From: Pseudomonas alcaligenes
Lineage (GTDB): Bacteria; Pseudomonadota; Gammaproteobacteria; Pseudomonadales; Pseudomonadaceae
Direction: 5' to 3'
NCBI RefSeq assembly: GCF_041729615.1
Contig: NZ_CP154874.1
Span: 315,001 to 379,000 of the forward strand
Length of the DNA stretch: 64,000 nucleotides
Of the stretch, positions 47,015 through 56,063 are shown one piece after another (positions within the stretch are counted from its first letter, which is position 1; each line of letters opens with the position of its first letter). The translations under genes and the position numbers were made by a program. The notes under the pieces were generated by a model. That model was not told where the DNA came from. It did no database searches and worked only from the letters and a program-made list of their open reading frames with translations.

Positions 47015-48373
47015 TCAGGCTCCCACCGGCGTGCGCAGGGTGACGAACTCCTCGGCCGCCGTCGGATGGATGCCCAGGGTGTCGTCGAACACGCGCTTGG
47101 TGGCACCGGCCTTGATCGCCACCGCCAGGCCCTGGATGATCTCGCCCGCCTCCGGGCCGACCATGTGGCAGCCCAGTACGCGGTCGGTGTCGGCATCCAC
47201 CACCAGCTTCATCAGGGTGCGCTCCTGGCATTCGGTGAGGGTCAGCTTCATCGGCCGGAAGCGGCTCTCGAAGACCTTCACCGCATAGCACTCGGCCCGC
47301 GCCTGTTCCTCGGTAAGGCCGACGGTGGCGATGTTCGGCAGGCTGAACACGGCGGTGGGAATGTTGCGGTAATCCACCGGACGGTATTCCTCGGGGCGGA
47401 ACAGCCGGCGCGCCACGGCCATGCCCTCGGCCAGAGCCACGGGGGTCAGCTGCACCCGGCCGATCACGTCGCCCAGGGCGAGGATCGACGGCTCGGCGGT
47501 CTGGTACTGCTCGTCGACGCGGATGAAGCCGCGCTCGTCCAGCTCGACGCCGGTATTTTCCAGGCCCAGGTTGTCCAGCATGGGCCTGCGGCCGGTGGCG
47601 TAGAACACGCAGTCGGTTTCCAGCCGGCGGCCGTCGCGCAGGGTGGCCAGCAGGCTGCCGTCGGCCTGGCGCTCGATGCGCGCGATATCGCTGTTGAACT
47701 GCAGGTCGAGGCCCTTCCTCTCCAGTTCCTCGCGCAGGTGGCGGCGCACTGCGCCGTCGAAACCGCGCAGGAACAGCTCGCCGCGATAGAGCAGCGAGGT
47801 CTGCGCGCCGAAGCCGTGGAAGATCGAGGCAAATTCGACGGCGATGTAGCCGCCGCCGACCACCAGCACGCGGCGCGGCAGCTGCTGCAGGTGGAAGGCC
47901 TCGTTGGAGCCGATCGCCAGTTCCTTGCCGGGGATGTCCGGCAGCTGCGGCCAGCCGCCGGTGGCGATGAGGATGTGTCTGGCGCTGTAGCGCTGGCCGT
48001 TCACTTCGACGCAGTGCGGGTCGAGGATGCGCGCGTGGCCTTCCAGCAGGCTGACGCCACTGCCGACCAGCAGGTTGCGGTAGATGCCGTTGAGGCGCTG
48101 GATCTCGCGGTTCTTGTTGGCGATCAGGGTCGGCCAGTCGAAGTCCGCCTCGGCCAGGCTCCAGCCGAAGCCGGCGGCCTGCTCGAAGTCCTCGGCGAAG
48201 TGCGCGCCATAGACCAGCAGCTTCTTCGGCACGCAGCCGACGTTTACGCAGGTGCCGCCCAGGTAGCGGCTCTCGGCCACCGCCACGCGGGCACCGAAGC
48301 CGGCGGCGAAACGGGCGGCGCGCACGCCACCGGAGCCGGCGCCGATCACGAACAGGTCGAAGTCATGGGTCAT
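47015..48373 (-). CDS. gor: Glutathione reductase
   Basis: A 452-residue flavin disulfide reductase. FAD binding is at [20 protein letters not shown]; the redox-active disulfide is Cys42-Cys47 in [15 protein letters not shown]; the NADPH-binding loop is [20 protein letters not shown]; the C-terminal His-Glu catalytic segment is [18 protein letters not shown]. It reduces oxidised glutathione with NADPH. The start at 48373 gives the expected N terminus (MTHDFDLFV); the frame is open further upstream but without family support. The gor-VOC-galU order matches PA2025-PA2023 in P. aeruginosa. Confidence 0.95.
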   Translation of the reverse strand: MTHDFDLFVIGAGSGGVRAARFAAGFGARVAVAESRYLGGTCVNVGCVPKKLLVYGAHFAEDFEQAAGFGWSLAEADFDWPTLIANKNREIQRLNGIYRNLLVGSGVSLLEGHARILDPHCVEVNGQRYSARHILIATGGWPQLPDIPGKELAIGSNEAFHLQQLPRRVLVVGGGYIAVEFASIFHGFGAQTSLLYRGELFLRGFDGAVRRHLREELERKGLDLQFNSDIARIERQADGSLLATLRDGRRLETDCVFYATGRRPMLDNLGLENTGVELDERGFIRVDEQYQTAEPSILALGDVIGRVQLTPVALAEGMAVARRLFRPEEYRPVDYRNIPTAVFSLPNIATVGLTEEQARAECYAVKVFESRFRPMKLTLTECQERTLMKLVVDADTDRVLGCHMVGPEAGEIIQGLAVAIKAGATKRVFDDTLGIHPTAAEEFVTLRTPVGA

Positions 48374-48452
48374 GGACGGGTCTCCTTGCAATCGCGCAAG
48401 CATACCGGAGAAGGCTCGCGTGTATGCTGAAAGCGACTGCGGAGGATTCGCC

Positions 48453-48875
48453 ATGCGCCCCACCCTCACCCATATCGCCCTGCATGTGCCCGACCTGGAC
48501 GCCTGCATCGCCTTCTACCGCGACTTCTGCGCCCTGCGGGTAATCCACGAACGCGCCGGCAAGGGCTCGCGCATCGTGTGGATGGCCGAGCCGGGCAAGG
48601 AGCACGAGTTCATCTTCGTCATCATGCCCGGCGGCAGCGACCGCAACCTGGCCGCAGACGACTACAGCCACTTCGGCTTCGCCCTGGACAGCCGCGCGGC
48701 GGTGGACGCCATCGCAGCCCGCGCCGCCGCGGCCGGCTGCCTGATCTGGGCGCCGCGCGACGAGCCCTACCCGGTCGGCTACTACTGCGGCCTGCGCGAC
48801 CCGGCCGGCAACTACGTCGAGTTCAGCTACGGCCAGCCGCTGGGACCGGGCTCCGAGGCGATGCCCATCCCCTGA
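48453..48875 (+). CDS. VOC-superfamily (glyoxalase/dioxygenase-like) protein
   Basis: A 140-residue vicinal-oxygen-chelate protein with the two beta-alpha-beta-beta-beta modules of the fold. Metal-ligand positions are His in [20 protein letters not shown], His in [20 protein letters not shown], and Glu in [10 protein letters not shown]. It may be a lactoylglutathione-lyase-like enzyme or a ring-cleaving-dioxygenase relative; PA2024 in the same place of the P. aeruginosa map is annotated as the latter. GGAGG precedes the ATG at 48453. It is divergent from gor. Confidence 0.85.
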   Translation: MRPTLTHIALHVPDLDACIAFYRDFCALRVIHERAGKGSRIVWMAEPGKEHEFIFVIMPGGSDRNLAADDYSHFGFALDSRAAVDAIAARAAAAGCLIWAPRDEPYPVGYYCGLRDPAGNYVEFSYGQPLGPGSEAMPIP

Positions 48876-48882
48876 TAGAAAA

Positions 48883-48918
48883 GCCCGAAACGACGAGGCC
48901 ACCCGCAGGTGGCCTCGT
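48883..48918 (-). terminator. Rho-independent terminator of galU
   Basis: ACGAGGCCACC-CGCA-GGTGGCCTCGT forms a perfect 11-bp stem (48893-48918). On the minus strand it is followed by CGTTTCGGGCTTTT. It lies 15 bp past the galU stop and may also serve the convergent VOC gene. Confidence 0.8.
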
Positions 48919-48933
48919 GGCAGACGGTCAGAC

Positions 48934-49773
48934 TCAGTAGGCCCGGCCGGTCTTGTACAGATTCTCGTAGCAGAAGTTGGTGGCCTCGATGTAGCCCTCG
49001 GCGCCACCGCAGTCGAAGCGCTTGCCCTTGAACTTGTAGGCGATCACGCAGCCGTCCTGGGCCTGCTTCATCAGCGCGTCGGTGATCTGGATCTCGCCGC
49101 CCTTGCCCGGCTCGGTCTGCTCGATCAGCTCGAAGATGTCCGGGGTGAGGATGTAGCGGCCGATGATCGCCAGGTTGGACGGGGCGTCCTCCGGCTTGGG
49201 CTTCTCGACCATGCTGTTCACCCGGTAGATATCGTCGCGGATCATCTCGCCGGCGATCACGCCGTACTTGGAGGTCTCTTCCTTCGGCACTTCCTGGATG
49301 GCGACGATGGAGCAGCGGAACTGGTTGTACAGCTTGACCATCTGCTGCAGCACGCCGTCGCCTTCGAGGTTGAAGCACAGGTCGTCGGCCAGCACCACGG
49401 CGAACGGCTCGTCACCGATAAGCGGGCGACCGCTGAGGATGGCGTGGCCCAGGCCCTTCATCTCGACCTGGCGGGTGTAGGAGAAGCTGCACTCGTCGAT
49501 CAGGCGGCGGATGCCGACCAGGTATTTCTCCTTGTCGGTGCCCTGGATCTGATGCTCCAGCTCGTAGCTGATGTCGAAGTGGTCTTCCAGGGCGCGCTTG
49601 CCGCGGCCGGTGACCATGGCGATCTCGCTCAAGCCCGCCTCCAGGGCTTCCTCGACGCCGTACTGGATCAGCGGCTTGTTGACCACCGGCAGCATCTCCT
49701 TGGGCATGGCCTTGGTGGCCGGCAGGAAGCGGGTGCCGTAGCCGGCAGCCGGAAACAGACATTTCTTGATCAT
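48934..49773 (-). CDS. galU: UTP-glucose-1-phosphate uridylyltransferase
   Basis: A 279-residue nucleotidyltransferase. The UTP-binding signature FPAAGYGTRFLPATKAMPKE is at the N terminus, and DDLCFNLEGDGVLQQMVKLY and CGGAEGYIEATNFCYEN are also in place. It makes UDP-glucose for lipopolysaccharide core, exopolysaccharide and (through Ugd) UDP-glucuronate. Its gene follows ugd on the same strand with 45 bp between, so co-transcription is likely. Confidence 0.95.
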   Translation of the reverse strand: MIKKCLFPAAGYGTRFLPATKAMPKEMLPVVNKPLIQYGVEEALEAGLSEIAMVTGRGKRALEDHFDISYELEHQIQGTDKEKYLVGIRRLIDECSFSYTRQVEMKGLGHAILSGRPLIGDEPFAVVLADDLCFNLEGDGVLQQMVKLYNQFRCSIVAIQEVPKEETSKYGVIAGEMIRDDIYRVNSMVEKPKPEDAPSNLAIIGRYILTPDIFELIEQTEPGKGGEIQITDALMKQAQDGCVIAYKFKGKRFDCGGAEGYIEATNFCYENLYKTGRAY

Positions 49774-49818
49774 GGCAATCCTTGGTACTGCGAGGGGCTG
49801 AATTGCCGCGCAGTCTAA

Positions 49819-51180
49819 TCAGGCGGCGCTGGCCTTACAATGCCCCGCCTGCGGCCGGCCGATGCCACGGTAGAGAAAGCCCAGGGCGGCGATTTCCGCC
49901 GGCTCGTAGATATTGCGCCCGTCGAACAGCACCGGCATGCGCATCGCTCCGCGGATGCGCGCGAAGTCCGGCTGGCGGAACTGTTTCCACTCGGTCACCA
50001 GCACCAGGGCGTCGGCCCCCTCCACCGCCGCGTAAAGCGATTCGCTCAGGCGCAGCTGGCCGCTCTCCAGCGCCTCGGCGTAACGCCCGGCCAGCGCACC
50101 GCAGGCCACCGGATCGCAGGCCTGTACCCGTGCGCCGGCCGCCAGCAGGGCATCGAGCAGCACCAGGCTGGGGGCCTCGCGCAGGTCGTCGGTGCCCGGC
50201 TTGAAGGCCAGCCCCCAGAGCGCCACCACCCGCCCCTGCAGATGACCGTTGAAGTGCTCGCGCAGGGCCTGGAACAGCAGGGTCTTCTGCAGCGCGTTGC
50301 GCGCCTCCACGGCCCGCAGGATGCCGGGCTCGAAGCCCTCCAGTTCGGCCGTGCGGATCAGCGCGCGCACGTCCTTGGGAAAGCACGAGCCGCCGTAGCC
50401 GCAGCCGGCATAGATGAAGTGGGTGCCGATACGCTTGTCGCTGCCGATACCGCGGCGCACGTCCTCGATATCCACGCCGAGACGCGCGCAGATCCCGGCC
50501 ATCTCGTTCATGAAGGAGATCTTGGTGGCGAGGAAGGCATTGGCCGCGTACTTGGTGAACTCGGCCGCGCGCACGCCCATCAGCAGCACCCGCTCGTGGT
50601 TGCGCAGGAACGGGGCGTAGAGCCGGCGCAGCTGCTCGGCGCTCTCGCCCTCGTCGCAGCCCAGCACCACGCGGTCCGGGCGCATGAAGTCGTCGACGGC
50701 GCTGCCCTCCTTGAGGAACTCGGGATTGCTCGCCACGCGCACGCGCACGCGCAGCCCGCGGGCGCTCAGGCCACGCTGGATGCGCTGGGCCACCCGTTCG
50801 GCCGTGCCGACCGGCACGGTGGACTTGTCGACCACCAGGCAAGGGGCCGTCAGCTGGCGGCCAAGCTGGTCGGCCACCGCCAGCACATGGCTAAGGTCGG
50901 CCGAGCCATCCTCGCCGGTCGGCGTGCCGACGGCGATGAACACGATCTCGGCGCCTGCCAGGCCCTCGGCCAGTTCGCTGGTGAAGCTCAGTTGGCCGCT
51001 GGCGAGATGGGCCCGCAGCAGGGGCTCCAGGCCGGGTTCGTAGATCGGCACCTCGCCGCGCTGCAGGCGCGCCACGCGAAACGGGTCGCGCTCGACGCAG
51101 ACCACCCGGTTGCCCATTTCGGCGAAGCAGCACGCCGTCACCAGCCCCACATACCCCGCCCCGATCACGCACAGTCGCAT
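49819..51180 (-). CDS. UDP-glucose 6-dehydrogenase
   Basis: A 453-residue UDP-glucose/GDP-mannose dehydrogenase. It opens with the NAD-binding MRLCVIGAGYVGLVTACCFA. The catalytic Cys266 lies in YAGCGYGGSCFPKDVRAL, and the C-terminal UDP-binding domain contains LWGLAFKPGTDDLREAPSLV. It oxidises UDP-glucose to UDP-glucuronate in two steps. The ATG at 51180 gives the normal start. It lies directly upstream of galU, whose product is its substrate, as in PA2022-PA2023 of P. aeruginosa. Confidence 0.94.
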   Translation of the reverse strand: MRLCVIGAGYVGLVTACCFAEMGNRVVCVERDPFRVARLQRGEVPIYEPGLEPLLRAHLASGQLSFTSELAEGLAGAEIVFIAVGTPTGEDGSADLSHVLAVADQLGRQLTAPCLVVDKSTVPVGTAERVAQRIQRGLSARGLRVRVRVASNPEFLKEGSAVDDFMRPDRVVLGCDEGESAEQLRRLYAPFLRNHERVLLMGVRAAEFTKYAANAFLATKISFMNEMAGICARLGVDIEDVRRGIGSDKRIGTHFIYAGCGYGGSCFPKDVRALIRTAELEGFEPGILRAVEARNALQKTLLFQALREHFNGHLQGRVVALWGLAFKPGTDDLREAPSLVLLDALLAAGARVQACDPVACGALAGRYAEALESGQLRLSESLYAAVEGADALVLVTEWKQFRQPDFARIRGAMRMPVLFDGRNIYEPAEIAALGFLYRGIGRPQAGHCKASAA

Positions 51181-51260
51181 AGCCCGGCCCTCGTCGTTTG
51201 CATCGATTGCAACGCAGGGGCATGGCGATCTGATGACGCCGGCATGACAAATCGCAGGCA

Positions 51261-51287
51261 ACAAAAAACCCGGCCGGGGCCGGGTTT
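51261..51287 (-). terminator. Rho-independent terminator of oprF
   Basis: AAACCCGGCC-GG-GGCCGGGTTT is a perfect 10-bp stem (51266-51287). On the minus strand it ends in TTTTTTGT. It lies 22 bp past the oprF stop. Confidence 0.9.
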
Positions 51288-51308
51288 CTTGCTTAGCGCC
51301 TGGGCCTG

Positions 51309-52274
51309 TTACTTGGCCTGGGCTTCCACGGCGGCTTCCACGCGACGGTTCACCGCGCGGCCAGCTTCGGTGGCGTTGTCGGCAACCGGGCGGGACTCGC
51401 CGTAGCCGACCGAACCCACGCGCTCGGCGCCCACGCCGTACTGGTTGACCAGGACTTCGCGAACGGCACCGGCACGGCGCTCGGACAGCTTCTGGTTGTA
51501 GGCGTCAGTGCCGACGGAGTCGGTGTGGCCTTCAACGGTGGTGCTGGTCTGCGGGTACTGGTTCATGAAGTCGGCCAGGTTCTTGATGTCGCCGTAGCTT
51601 TCTTCCTTGACCTTGGCCTTGTCGAAGTCGAACTTCACGTCCAGCTCGACGCGAACGGTTTCGGCCGGCTCAGGAGTCGGCGCGACTTCTTCAACAACCG
51701 GCTCGGCTACCGGCTCGGCTACCGGGGCCGGCTTGGAGCCGCCACCGAAGTTCAGGCCGATACCGATGCTCGGGGCCCACTCGGTGTCGCCCTGGTCGAT
51801 GTTGTACTGAGCCTCGACGCCGGCACGGGCGTAGAAGTTCTCGGTGAAGTACAGCTTGGCACCACCGCCCAGGTTGGCGAAGGTGGAACCGTTGCGGCCA
51901 CCGCGGCCGTTCTGGCCGATGCTCTGGTCGGAGAAGCCGGCGGAGATGTACGGACGCAGGCTGTCACCCGGGGCATTGAAGTGGTACAGGGCATCCAGGG
52001 CGGTGTTGGAGCCCTTGATGTTGCGGCCATCTTCGGCACGGGCGTTGTGCACTTCGTCGTAGCCCAGGCGCAGTTCGACGTCGTCGGTCAGGAAGTAACC
52101 GATGGAGCCGCCGAACAGGTTGCCGTTGTTTTCGAAATCTCGGGCGCTGTCGAAGTACTGCTTCTTGGCGAAGCCTTCGATTTCAACGGCGCCTTGGCCT
52201 TGAGCCAGCACGTTCAGAGAAGTGGCAGCCACCAGCGAACCGATGACGACGCCCAAGGTGTTTTTCAGTTTCAT
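51309..52274 (-). CDS. oprF: OprF, major outer-membrane porin (OmpA family)
   Basis: A 321-residue protein. The signal peptide MKLKNTLGVVIGSLVAATSL ends at NVLA-QGQG. An eight-stranded N-terminal barrel follows (about residues 25-175). A Pro/Glu/Val-rich hinge (PAPVAEPVAEPVVEEVAPTP) leads to a peptidoglycan-binding OmpA domain (TTVEGHTDSVGTDAYNQKLS). It gives cells structural strength, non-specific porin activity and host-sensing roles in P. aeruginosa. No cysteine is present, whereas P. aeruginosa OprF has a cysteine-containing hinge. sigX lies 115 bp upstream, as expected. Confidence 0.95.
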   Translation of the reverse strand: MKLKNTLGVVIGSLVAATSLNVLAQGQGAVEIEGFAKKQYFDSARDFENNGNLFGGSIGYFLTDDVELRLGYDEVHNARAEDGRNIKGSNTALDALYHFNAPGDSLRPYISAGFSDQSIGQNGRGGRNGSTFANLGGGAKLYFTENFYARAGVEAQYNIDQGDTEWAPSIGIGLNFGGGSKPAPVAEPVAEPVVEEVAPTPEPAETVRVELDVKFDFDKAKVKEESYGDIKNLADFMNQYPQTSTTVEGHTDSVGTDAYNQKLSERRAGAVREVLVNQYGVGAERVGSVGYGESRPVADNATEAGRAVNRRVEAAVEAQAK

Positions 52275-52389
52275 CCGTAAATCCCCATCAATAATGCGGT
52301 TATGAGTTGCCCACCTTCAGGCCGGGAACAACTTGGCGCGCAGTGTAACAAAAATACACAGCGCCGCGTGTGAGATTGTTTGTCGCAGA

Positions 52390-52980
52390 TTAAGTTTCCG
52401 CCGTGCTGCCAAACTTTTCGCGCAGACGATCGAGCGCGCGCTTATAGCGCATCTTGGTGGCACTCAGGCCCATGTGCATGATGTCGGCAATTTCCTGGAA
52501 CTCCAGTTCGGCAACGAAGCGCAATACCAGAATTTCCCGATCGATCGGATTGACATGCACCAGCCAGCGATCCAGGCCGCCCTTCTCTTCCAGCTTGGGG
52601 GCCTTCTCATCGGAGGCTTCCTCAAGCGGATCGAGACTCAGTGCATCGAGCAAACGGCGCTTGCGCCGCTCTTTGCGATACTGGGTAATGCACTCGTTAT
52701 AAGTGATGCTATATAGCCATGTCTTGAACTTCGACTTGCCCTCGAAGTTCTTCAGACCGTACAGCACTTTCAACATCACTTCCTGGCAAACATCGTCGGC
52801 GTCGCGATCATTGCCAAGGTAACGAGCACAGACATTGAACAGTGTACGCTGGTAACGGCGCATCAACTCTTCATAGGCGCGGGTAACGTGGAACAGCTCG
52901 ACATGGGCGCGCTGCACCAGCTCTTCATCCGAGAGCTCGCGTGGGTCATACCGCGTGGGGAGCGATTGGGCCTTGTTCAA
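52390..52980 (-). CDS. sigX: SigX, ECF sigma factor, TTG start
   Basis: A 196-residue ECF sigma factor. Region 2 contains DADDVCQEVMLKVLYGLKNF and SKFKTWLYSITYNECITQYR; region 4 contains EFQEIADIMHMGLSATKMRY. It controls oprF, fatty-acid synthesis and envelope genes in P. aeruginosa (PA1776). The start is TTG at 52980 (NKAQSLPTRYDPRELSDEEL), consistent with the known protein. There is no anti-sigma gene beside it; cmpX upstream is co-oriented. Confidence 0.94.
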   Translation of the reverse strand: MNKAQSLPTRYDPRELSDEELVQRAHVELFHVTRAYEELMRRYQRTLFNVCARYLGNDRDADDVCQEVMLKVLYGLKNFEGKSKFKTWLYSITYNECITQYRKERRKRRLLDALSLDPLEEASDEKAPKLEEKGGLDRWLVHVNPIDREILVLRFVAELEFQEIADIMHMGLSATKMRYKRALDRLREKFGSTAET

Positions 52981-53009
52981 AACGACTCGTGCCGGTCAGG
53001 TCAGATGAC

Positions 53010-53037
53010 AGCGCCAGCCCGCAACGCGGGCTGCGCT
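53010..53037 (-). terminator. Hairpin between cmpX and sigX
   Basis: AGCGC-C-AGCCCGC and GCGGGCTGCGCT pair with one bulge around an AAC loop. No T-run follows on the minus strand. It may weaken read-through from cmpX into sigX. Confidence 0.4.
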
Positions 53038-53066
53038 GGTCGCATACATTAGCAGGGATTGACGGA

Positions 53067-53891
53067 TCAGCGGCTGCTGACGCGCTGCTCGAGCAGGGTA
53101 CGGTTGGCCAGCGAAACCAGCTCGCCCTCCTCGGTGAGCAGAACGGTCTTCACCGTGCCGATCTCCTCGATCTGGCCTTCGACCTCACCGATCTTCACTT
53201 GTTGCCCAACCTCGTAGAGTTCGCGCACATAGATGCCGGCCAGGATCTGTCCGGCAATCTCGCGGCTGCCCAGGCCGAGGGCCAGGGCCACGGCCAGGCC
53301 CACGGAAATCAGCACGATGGCGATGACGTTGTTCAGCAGGTCGGTCTTCACCTCCAGCTGACCAATGGCCACCGAGATGCTGATGATGATCACCAGGCCC
53401 TGGGCGATGCGCCCCAGGCCGGCGGCATAGTCCAGGCCCACGCCTTCGGCGGCGCCGCGTACCAGGCTGCTGACCAACTGCGCCAGCAGCACGCCGGCGA
53501 GCAGCACCAGGGCGGCACCGAACACCTTGGGCAGGTACAGGGCCAACACGTCCAGGGTCGCGGAAACCCGCTGCAGGCCCAGCGACTCGGCGGCCGAGAC
53601 CAGGAAGATCAGCAGCACGAACCAGTAGATGATCTTGCCGATCAGGGTCGAGACCGAGACCTGGATGCCGACCCGCGCCATCAGCTTGGTCAGTCCGGTG
53701 CCGTTCATCAGACGGTCCAGGCCGAGCTTGGCCAGCAGCTTGGAGATCAGGGTGTCGAGCAGCTTGGCCACCACGAAACCGAGCAGGCCGAGGATCAGCG
53801 CCACGAACAGGTTGGGGATGAAGCCCGCGATCTTGCTCCAGAGGGTGGTCATGGCCGCAACCAGAGCTTGGGTCCAGGGATCGAGTTCCAT
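53067..53891 (-). CDS. cmpX: CmpX, MscS-like mechanosensitive channel/membrane protein
   Basis: A 274-residue membrane protein. Several helices are visible (IPNLFVALILGLLGFVVAKL, IIYWFVLLIFLVSAAESLGL, GLVIIISISVAIGQLEVKTD), followed by an MscS-like beta domain with IAGQILAGIYVRELYEVGQQ. CmpX (PA1775) is a cytoplasmic membrane protein linked to osmotic and membrane stress, and its loss affects SigX activity. It is the second-last gene of the cmaX-cfrX-cmpX group and starts two bases after the cfrX stop. Confidence 0.9.
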   Translation of the reverse strand: MELDPWTQALVAAMTTLWSKIAGFIPNLFVALILGLLGFVVAKLLDTLISKLLAKLGLDRLMNGTGLTKLMARVGIQVSVSTLIGKIIYWFVLLIFLVSAAESLGLQRVSATLDVLALYLPKVFGAALVLLAGVLLAQLVSSLVRGAAEGVGLDYAAGLGRIAQGLVIIISISVAIGQLEVKTDLLNNVIAIVLISVGLAVALALGLGSREIAGQILAGIYVRELYEVGQQVKIGEVEGQIEEIGTVKTVLLTEEGELVSLANRTLLEQRVSSR

Positions 53892-53893
53892 AT

Positions 53894-54133
53894 TCAGTCA
53901 GCCTTGTCTGCAGAACGGGCGGTGGAGCGGGATACCGGCATCACATGGGCCGAGCCATTGTTGAGGGCGATCATCAAAGCCTCCAGGCCACGACCCATGA
54001 GGCCGAACAGATCGCCGACGCCAACCTGGCGATTGGCCGTCTTGAGCACGCGCCCGAGGGTCGCATCGTCGTCATGCTCCGCTGGCGCGGACTTCAACAG
54101 GTCGCGCAGGGACTCTTCAAAGGGATCGTACAT
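53894..54133 (-). CDS. cfrX: CfrX, small conserved protein of the cmaX-cmpX operon
   Basis: A 79-residue soluble protein (MYDPFEESLRDLLKSAPAEH; AGDLF-like segment VGVGDLFGLMGRGLEALMIA). It corresponds to PA1774 in P. aeruginosa by position and sequence pattern. No function is assigned; it has been studied only together with cmaX, cmpX and sigX in cell-wall stress. Short spacing to both neighbours shows operon membership. Confidence 0.85.
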   Translation of the reverse strand: MYDPFEESLRDLLKSAPAEHDDDATLGRVLKTANRQVGVGDLFGLMGRGLEALMIALNNGSAHVMPVSRSTARSADKAD

Positions 54134-54188
54134 GCGTACCTCGCACGGATTTGTTGCCTAGACGTGGCGAGCCGGCCACGGGTCACAT

Positions 54189-55169
54189 CTAGAGCCAGCG
54201 CCAGCGGCGGAACAACCACCATTGCAGGGCGCCGACGCTGGACAGGATGGCGCAGATCAGCAGGAAGCCATACTCGCTGTCCGCGCCGGGAATGCCGCCG
54301 ACGTTGATGCCGAGCAGCCCGGTGAGAAAGCTCATCGGCAGGAAGAACACCGTGGTCACCCCGAGCAGGTACATGGCCCGGTTCATCTTCTCGTTCATCC
54401 GCCGGTGCTCGGACTCCAGCACCAGCCCCACCCGCTCGCGCACCATCTCCAGCTCTTCCAGGTAGCGGGTCAGGCGGTTGTTCAGCTCGTTCCACTGGTC
54501 GCCGTCACCGAAACCGTTACGCGTCAGCTGGGCGAAGATGTCGCGCTGCGGCGCCAGGAAGCGCCGCAGGCCGGCGGCGCGACGGCGCACATGCAGGACC
54601 AGGCCATGGTCGGGCATGAAGCGCGCATCGCTGTCGAGGCGCTCCTCCTGCCCTTCCAGCTGCTCGGAGAGATCCTCGATCAGCCCGTCGACCCGGTCGG
54701 TCATGTGATGCGCCAGCTGCAGCACCAGCTCGGCAGCGTCGCGCGGCCCCTGGCCCTTTTCCAGCAGGGCGATCAGCTCCTCGGTGGCTCGCAGTGGCCG
54801 CAGGCGCAGGGAGATGACCCGACGGGCATCGGCGAAGATGCGCACCGAGACCATGTCTTCGGGCTCGGCACCCGGGTTCAGGTTGACGCCGCGCAGGAAC
54901 AACAGCAGCTGGTGCTCGGGCAAGGTCAGCAAGCGCGGCCGGGTGTTCTCCTCCAGCAGCAGGTCACAACTGAACTCGCCGAGGCCGCTGTCCTGGCGCA
55001 GCCAGGCCTGGGTCTGCGGGTGACCACGATCCCAGTGCAGCCAGAGGCTCTCGCCCTCGGCCAGCTGCAGGGCGTCGAGCCGTTCGCGCTCGATGGCCCG
55101 GGCGCCACCCTGGCCATCGAGGATGAAGGCATGTACCAGCCCCCACTGCAGGTTGTCCTTCTCGTACAT
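54189..55169 (-). CDS. cmaX: CmaX, CorA/ZntB-family divalent cation transporter
   Basis: A 326-residue protein with a large cytoplasmic N-terminal domain and two C-terminal helices (YLLGVTTVFFLPMSFLTGLL, then FLLICAILSSVGALQWWLFR). The motif after the first helix is GIN instead of the GMN of magnesium transporters, a difference also known in ZntB-type zinc transporters. It forms a pentameric channel in the inner membrane. The ATG at 55169 gives MYEKDNLQWGLVHAF. It heads the cmaX-cfrX-cmpX group and follows rraA at 16 bp. Confidence 0.9.
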   Translation of the reverse strand: MYEKDNLQWGLVHAFILDGQGGARAIERERLDALQLAEGESLWLHWDRGHPQTQAWLRQDSGLGEFSCDLLLEENTRPRLLTLPEHQLLLFLRGVNLNPGAEPEDMVSVRIFADARRVISLRLRPLRATEELIALLEKGQGPRDAAELVLQLAHHMTDRVDGLIEDLSEQLEGQEERLDSDARFMPDHGLVLHVRRRAAGLRRFLAPQRDIFAQLTRNGFGDGDQWNELNNRLTRYLEELEMVRERVGLVLESEHRRMNEKMNRAMYLLGVTTVFFLPMSFLTGLLGINVGGIPGADSEYGFLLICAILSSVGALQWWLFRRWRWL

Positions 55170-55185
55170 CTCCGGGCCCGCGGCC

Positions 55186-55674
55186 TTACTCCGGCATCTG
55201 CAGCGGTTCGGGGGCGACGATGATGCCGTTGTTGTCGGCATATACGTAGTGGCCCGGCTTGAAGGTCACGCCACCGAAGGTCACCGGTATGTTGAGGTCG
55301 CCGATGTTGCGCTTGTCGGTCTTCATCGGGTGGCTGCCCAGGGCCTGCACGCCCAGATCGGTCTGCGCCAGCACGTCGACGTCACGCACGCAGCCGTAGA
55401 TCACCATGCCTTCCCAGCCGTTCTTCGCCGCCTTCTCGGCGATCATGTCGCCCAGCAGGGCGCGACGCAGGGAGCCGCCACCGTCGACCACCAGCACCTT
55501 GCCCTTGCCCGGCTGGTCGGCCTGGGACTTCACCAGCGAGTTATCCTCGTGGCACTTGACGGTGACGATCTCGCCGCCGAAGGAGTCGCGGCCGCCGAAA
55601 TTGGCGAACATCGGCTCGACCACCTGCACCAGCTCCGGATAGGCGTCGCACAGATCGGGGGTGACGTATTGCAT
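55186..55674 (-). CDS. rraA: RraA-family protein
   Basis: A 162-residue protein of the RraA/4-hydroxy-4-methyl-2-oxoglutarate aldolase fold. It shows [20 protein letters not shown] at the start, [20 protein letters not shown], and [20 protein letters not shown]. RraA in E. coli binds RNase E and slows mRNA decay; the Pseudomonas group keeps the RraA length, but aldolase activity has been shown for relatives, so the activity is uncertain. It is followed by cmaX on the same strand and preceded by a Rieske gene, 24 bp away. Confidence 0.88.
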   Translation of the reverse strand: MQYVTPDLCDAYPELVQVVEPMFANFGGRDSFGGEIVTVKCHEDNSLVKSQADQPGKGKVLVVDGGGSLRRALLGDMIAEKAAKNGWEGMVIYGCVRDVDVLAQTDLGVQALGSHPMKTDKRNIGDLNIPVTFGGVTFKPGHYVYADNNGIIVAPEPLQMPE

Positions 55675-55698
55675 GGGAAAGCTCCTTGGGGTTGAAAC

Positions 55699-55998
55699 TC
55701 AGATATCGATACCGATGCGGTCGCCATCATAGGCCAGGCTGAACCGGCTCAGTGGCGCACAGCGACCGTTGAGCGACCGGCCGCTGTGCAGGTCGAACTC
55801 CAGGCCATGGCGCGCACAGCGCAGTACCCGGCCGCTCAGCGTGGCGTTGTGCAGCGGCGCGCCCTGATGCGGGCAACGGTTCTCCAGCAGCAGAGGCTGT
55901 CCGTCGACCACCAGCAACAGCAGATCGCGACCGGCGACCTGGAAGGTGCGCCGATAGCCATCCTGCAGGTTGATCAGGCGCTCCAGGGCAACGAACAT
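55699..55998 (-). CDS. Small Rieske [2Fe-2S] protein
   Basis: A 99-residue stand-alone Rieske domain. The cluster ligands are Cys-x-His in ENRCPHQGAPLHNATLSG and Cys-x-x-His in RVLRCARHGLEFDLHSGRSL. Proteins of this size act as ferredoxins for oxygenases or reductases; here no oxygenase is adjacent. It is on the same strand as rraA and the hydrolase gene, with short gaps, so it is probably part of that transcript. Confidence 0.85.
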   Translation of the reverse strand: MFVALERLINLQDGYRRTFQVAGRDLLLLVVDGQPLLLENRCPHQGAPLHNATLSGRVLRCARHGLEFDLHSGRSLNGRCAPLSRFSLAYDGDRIGIDI

Positions 55999-56063
55999 GG
56001 GGAAACGTGACCATTGCAGCGGTTTTCGTCACATCTTAGCCGCATGCCAGAGCGCTTGTAAGC

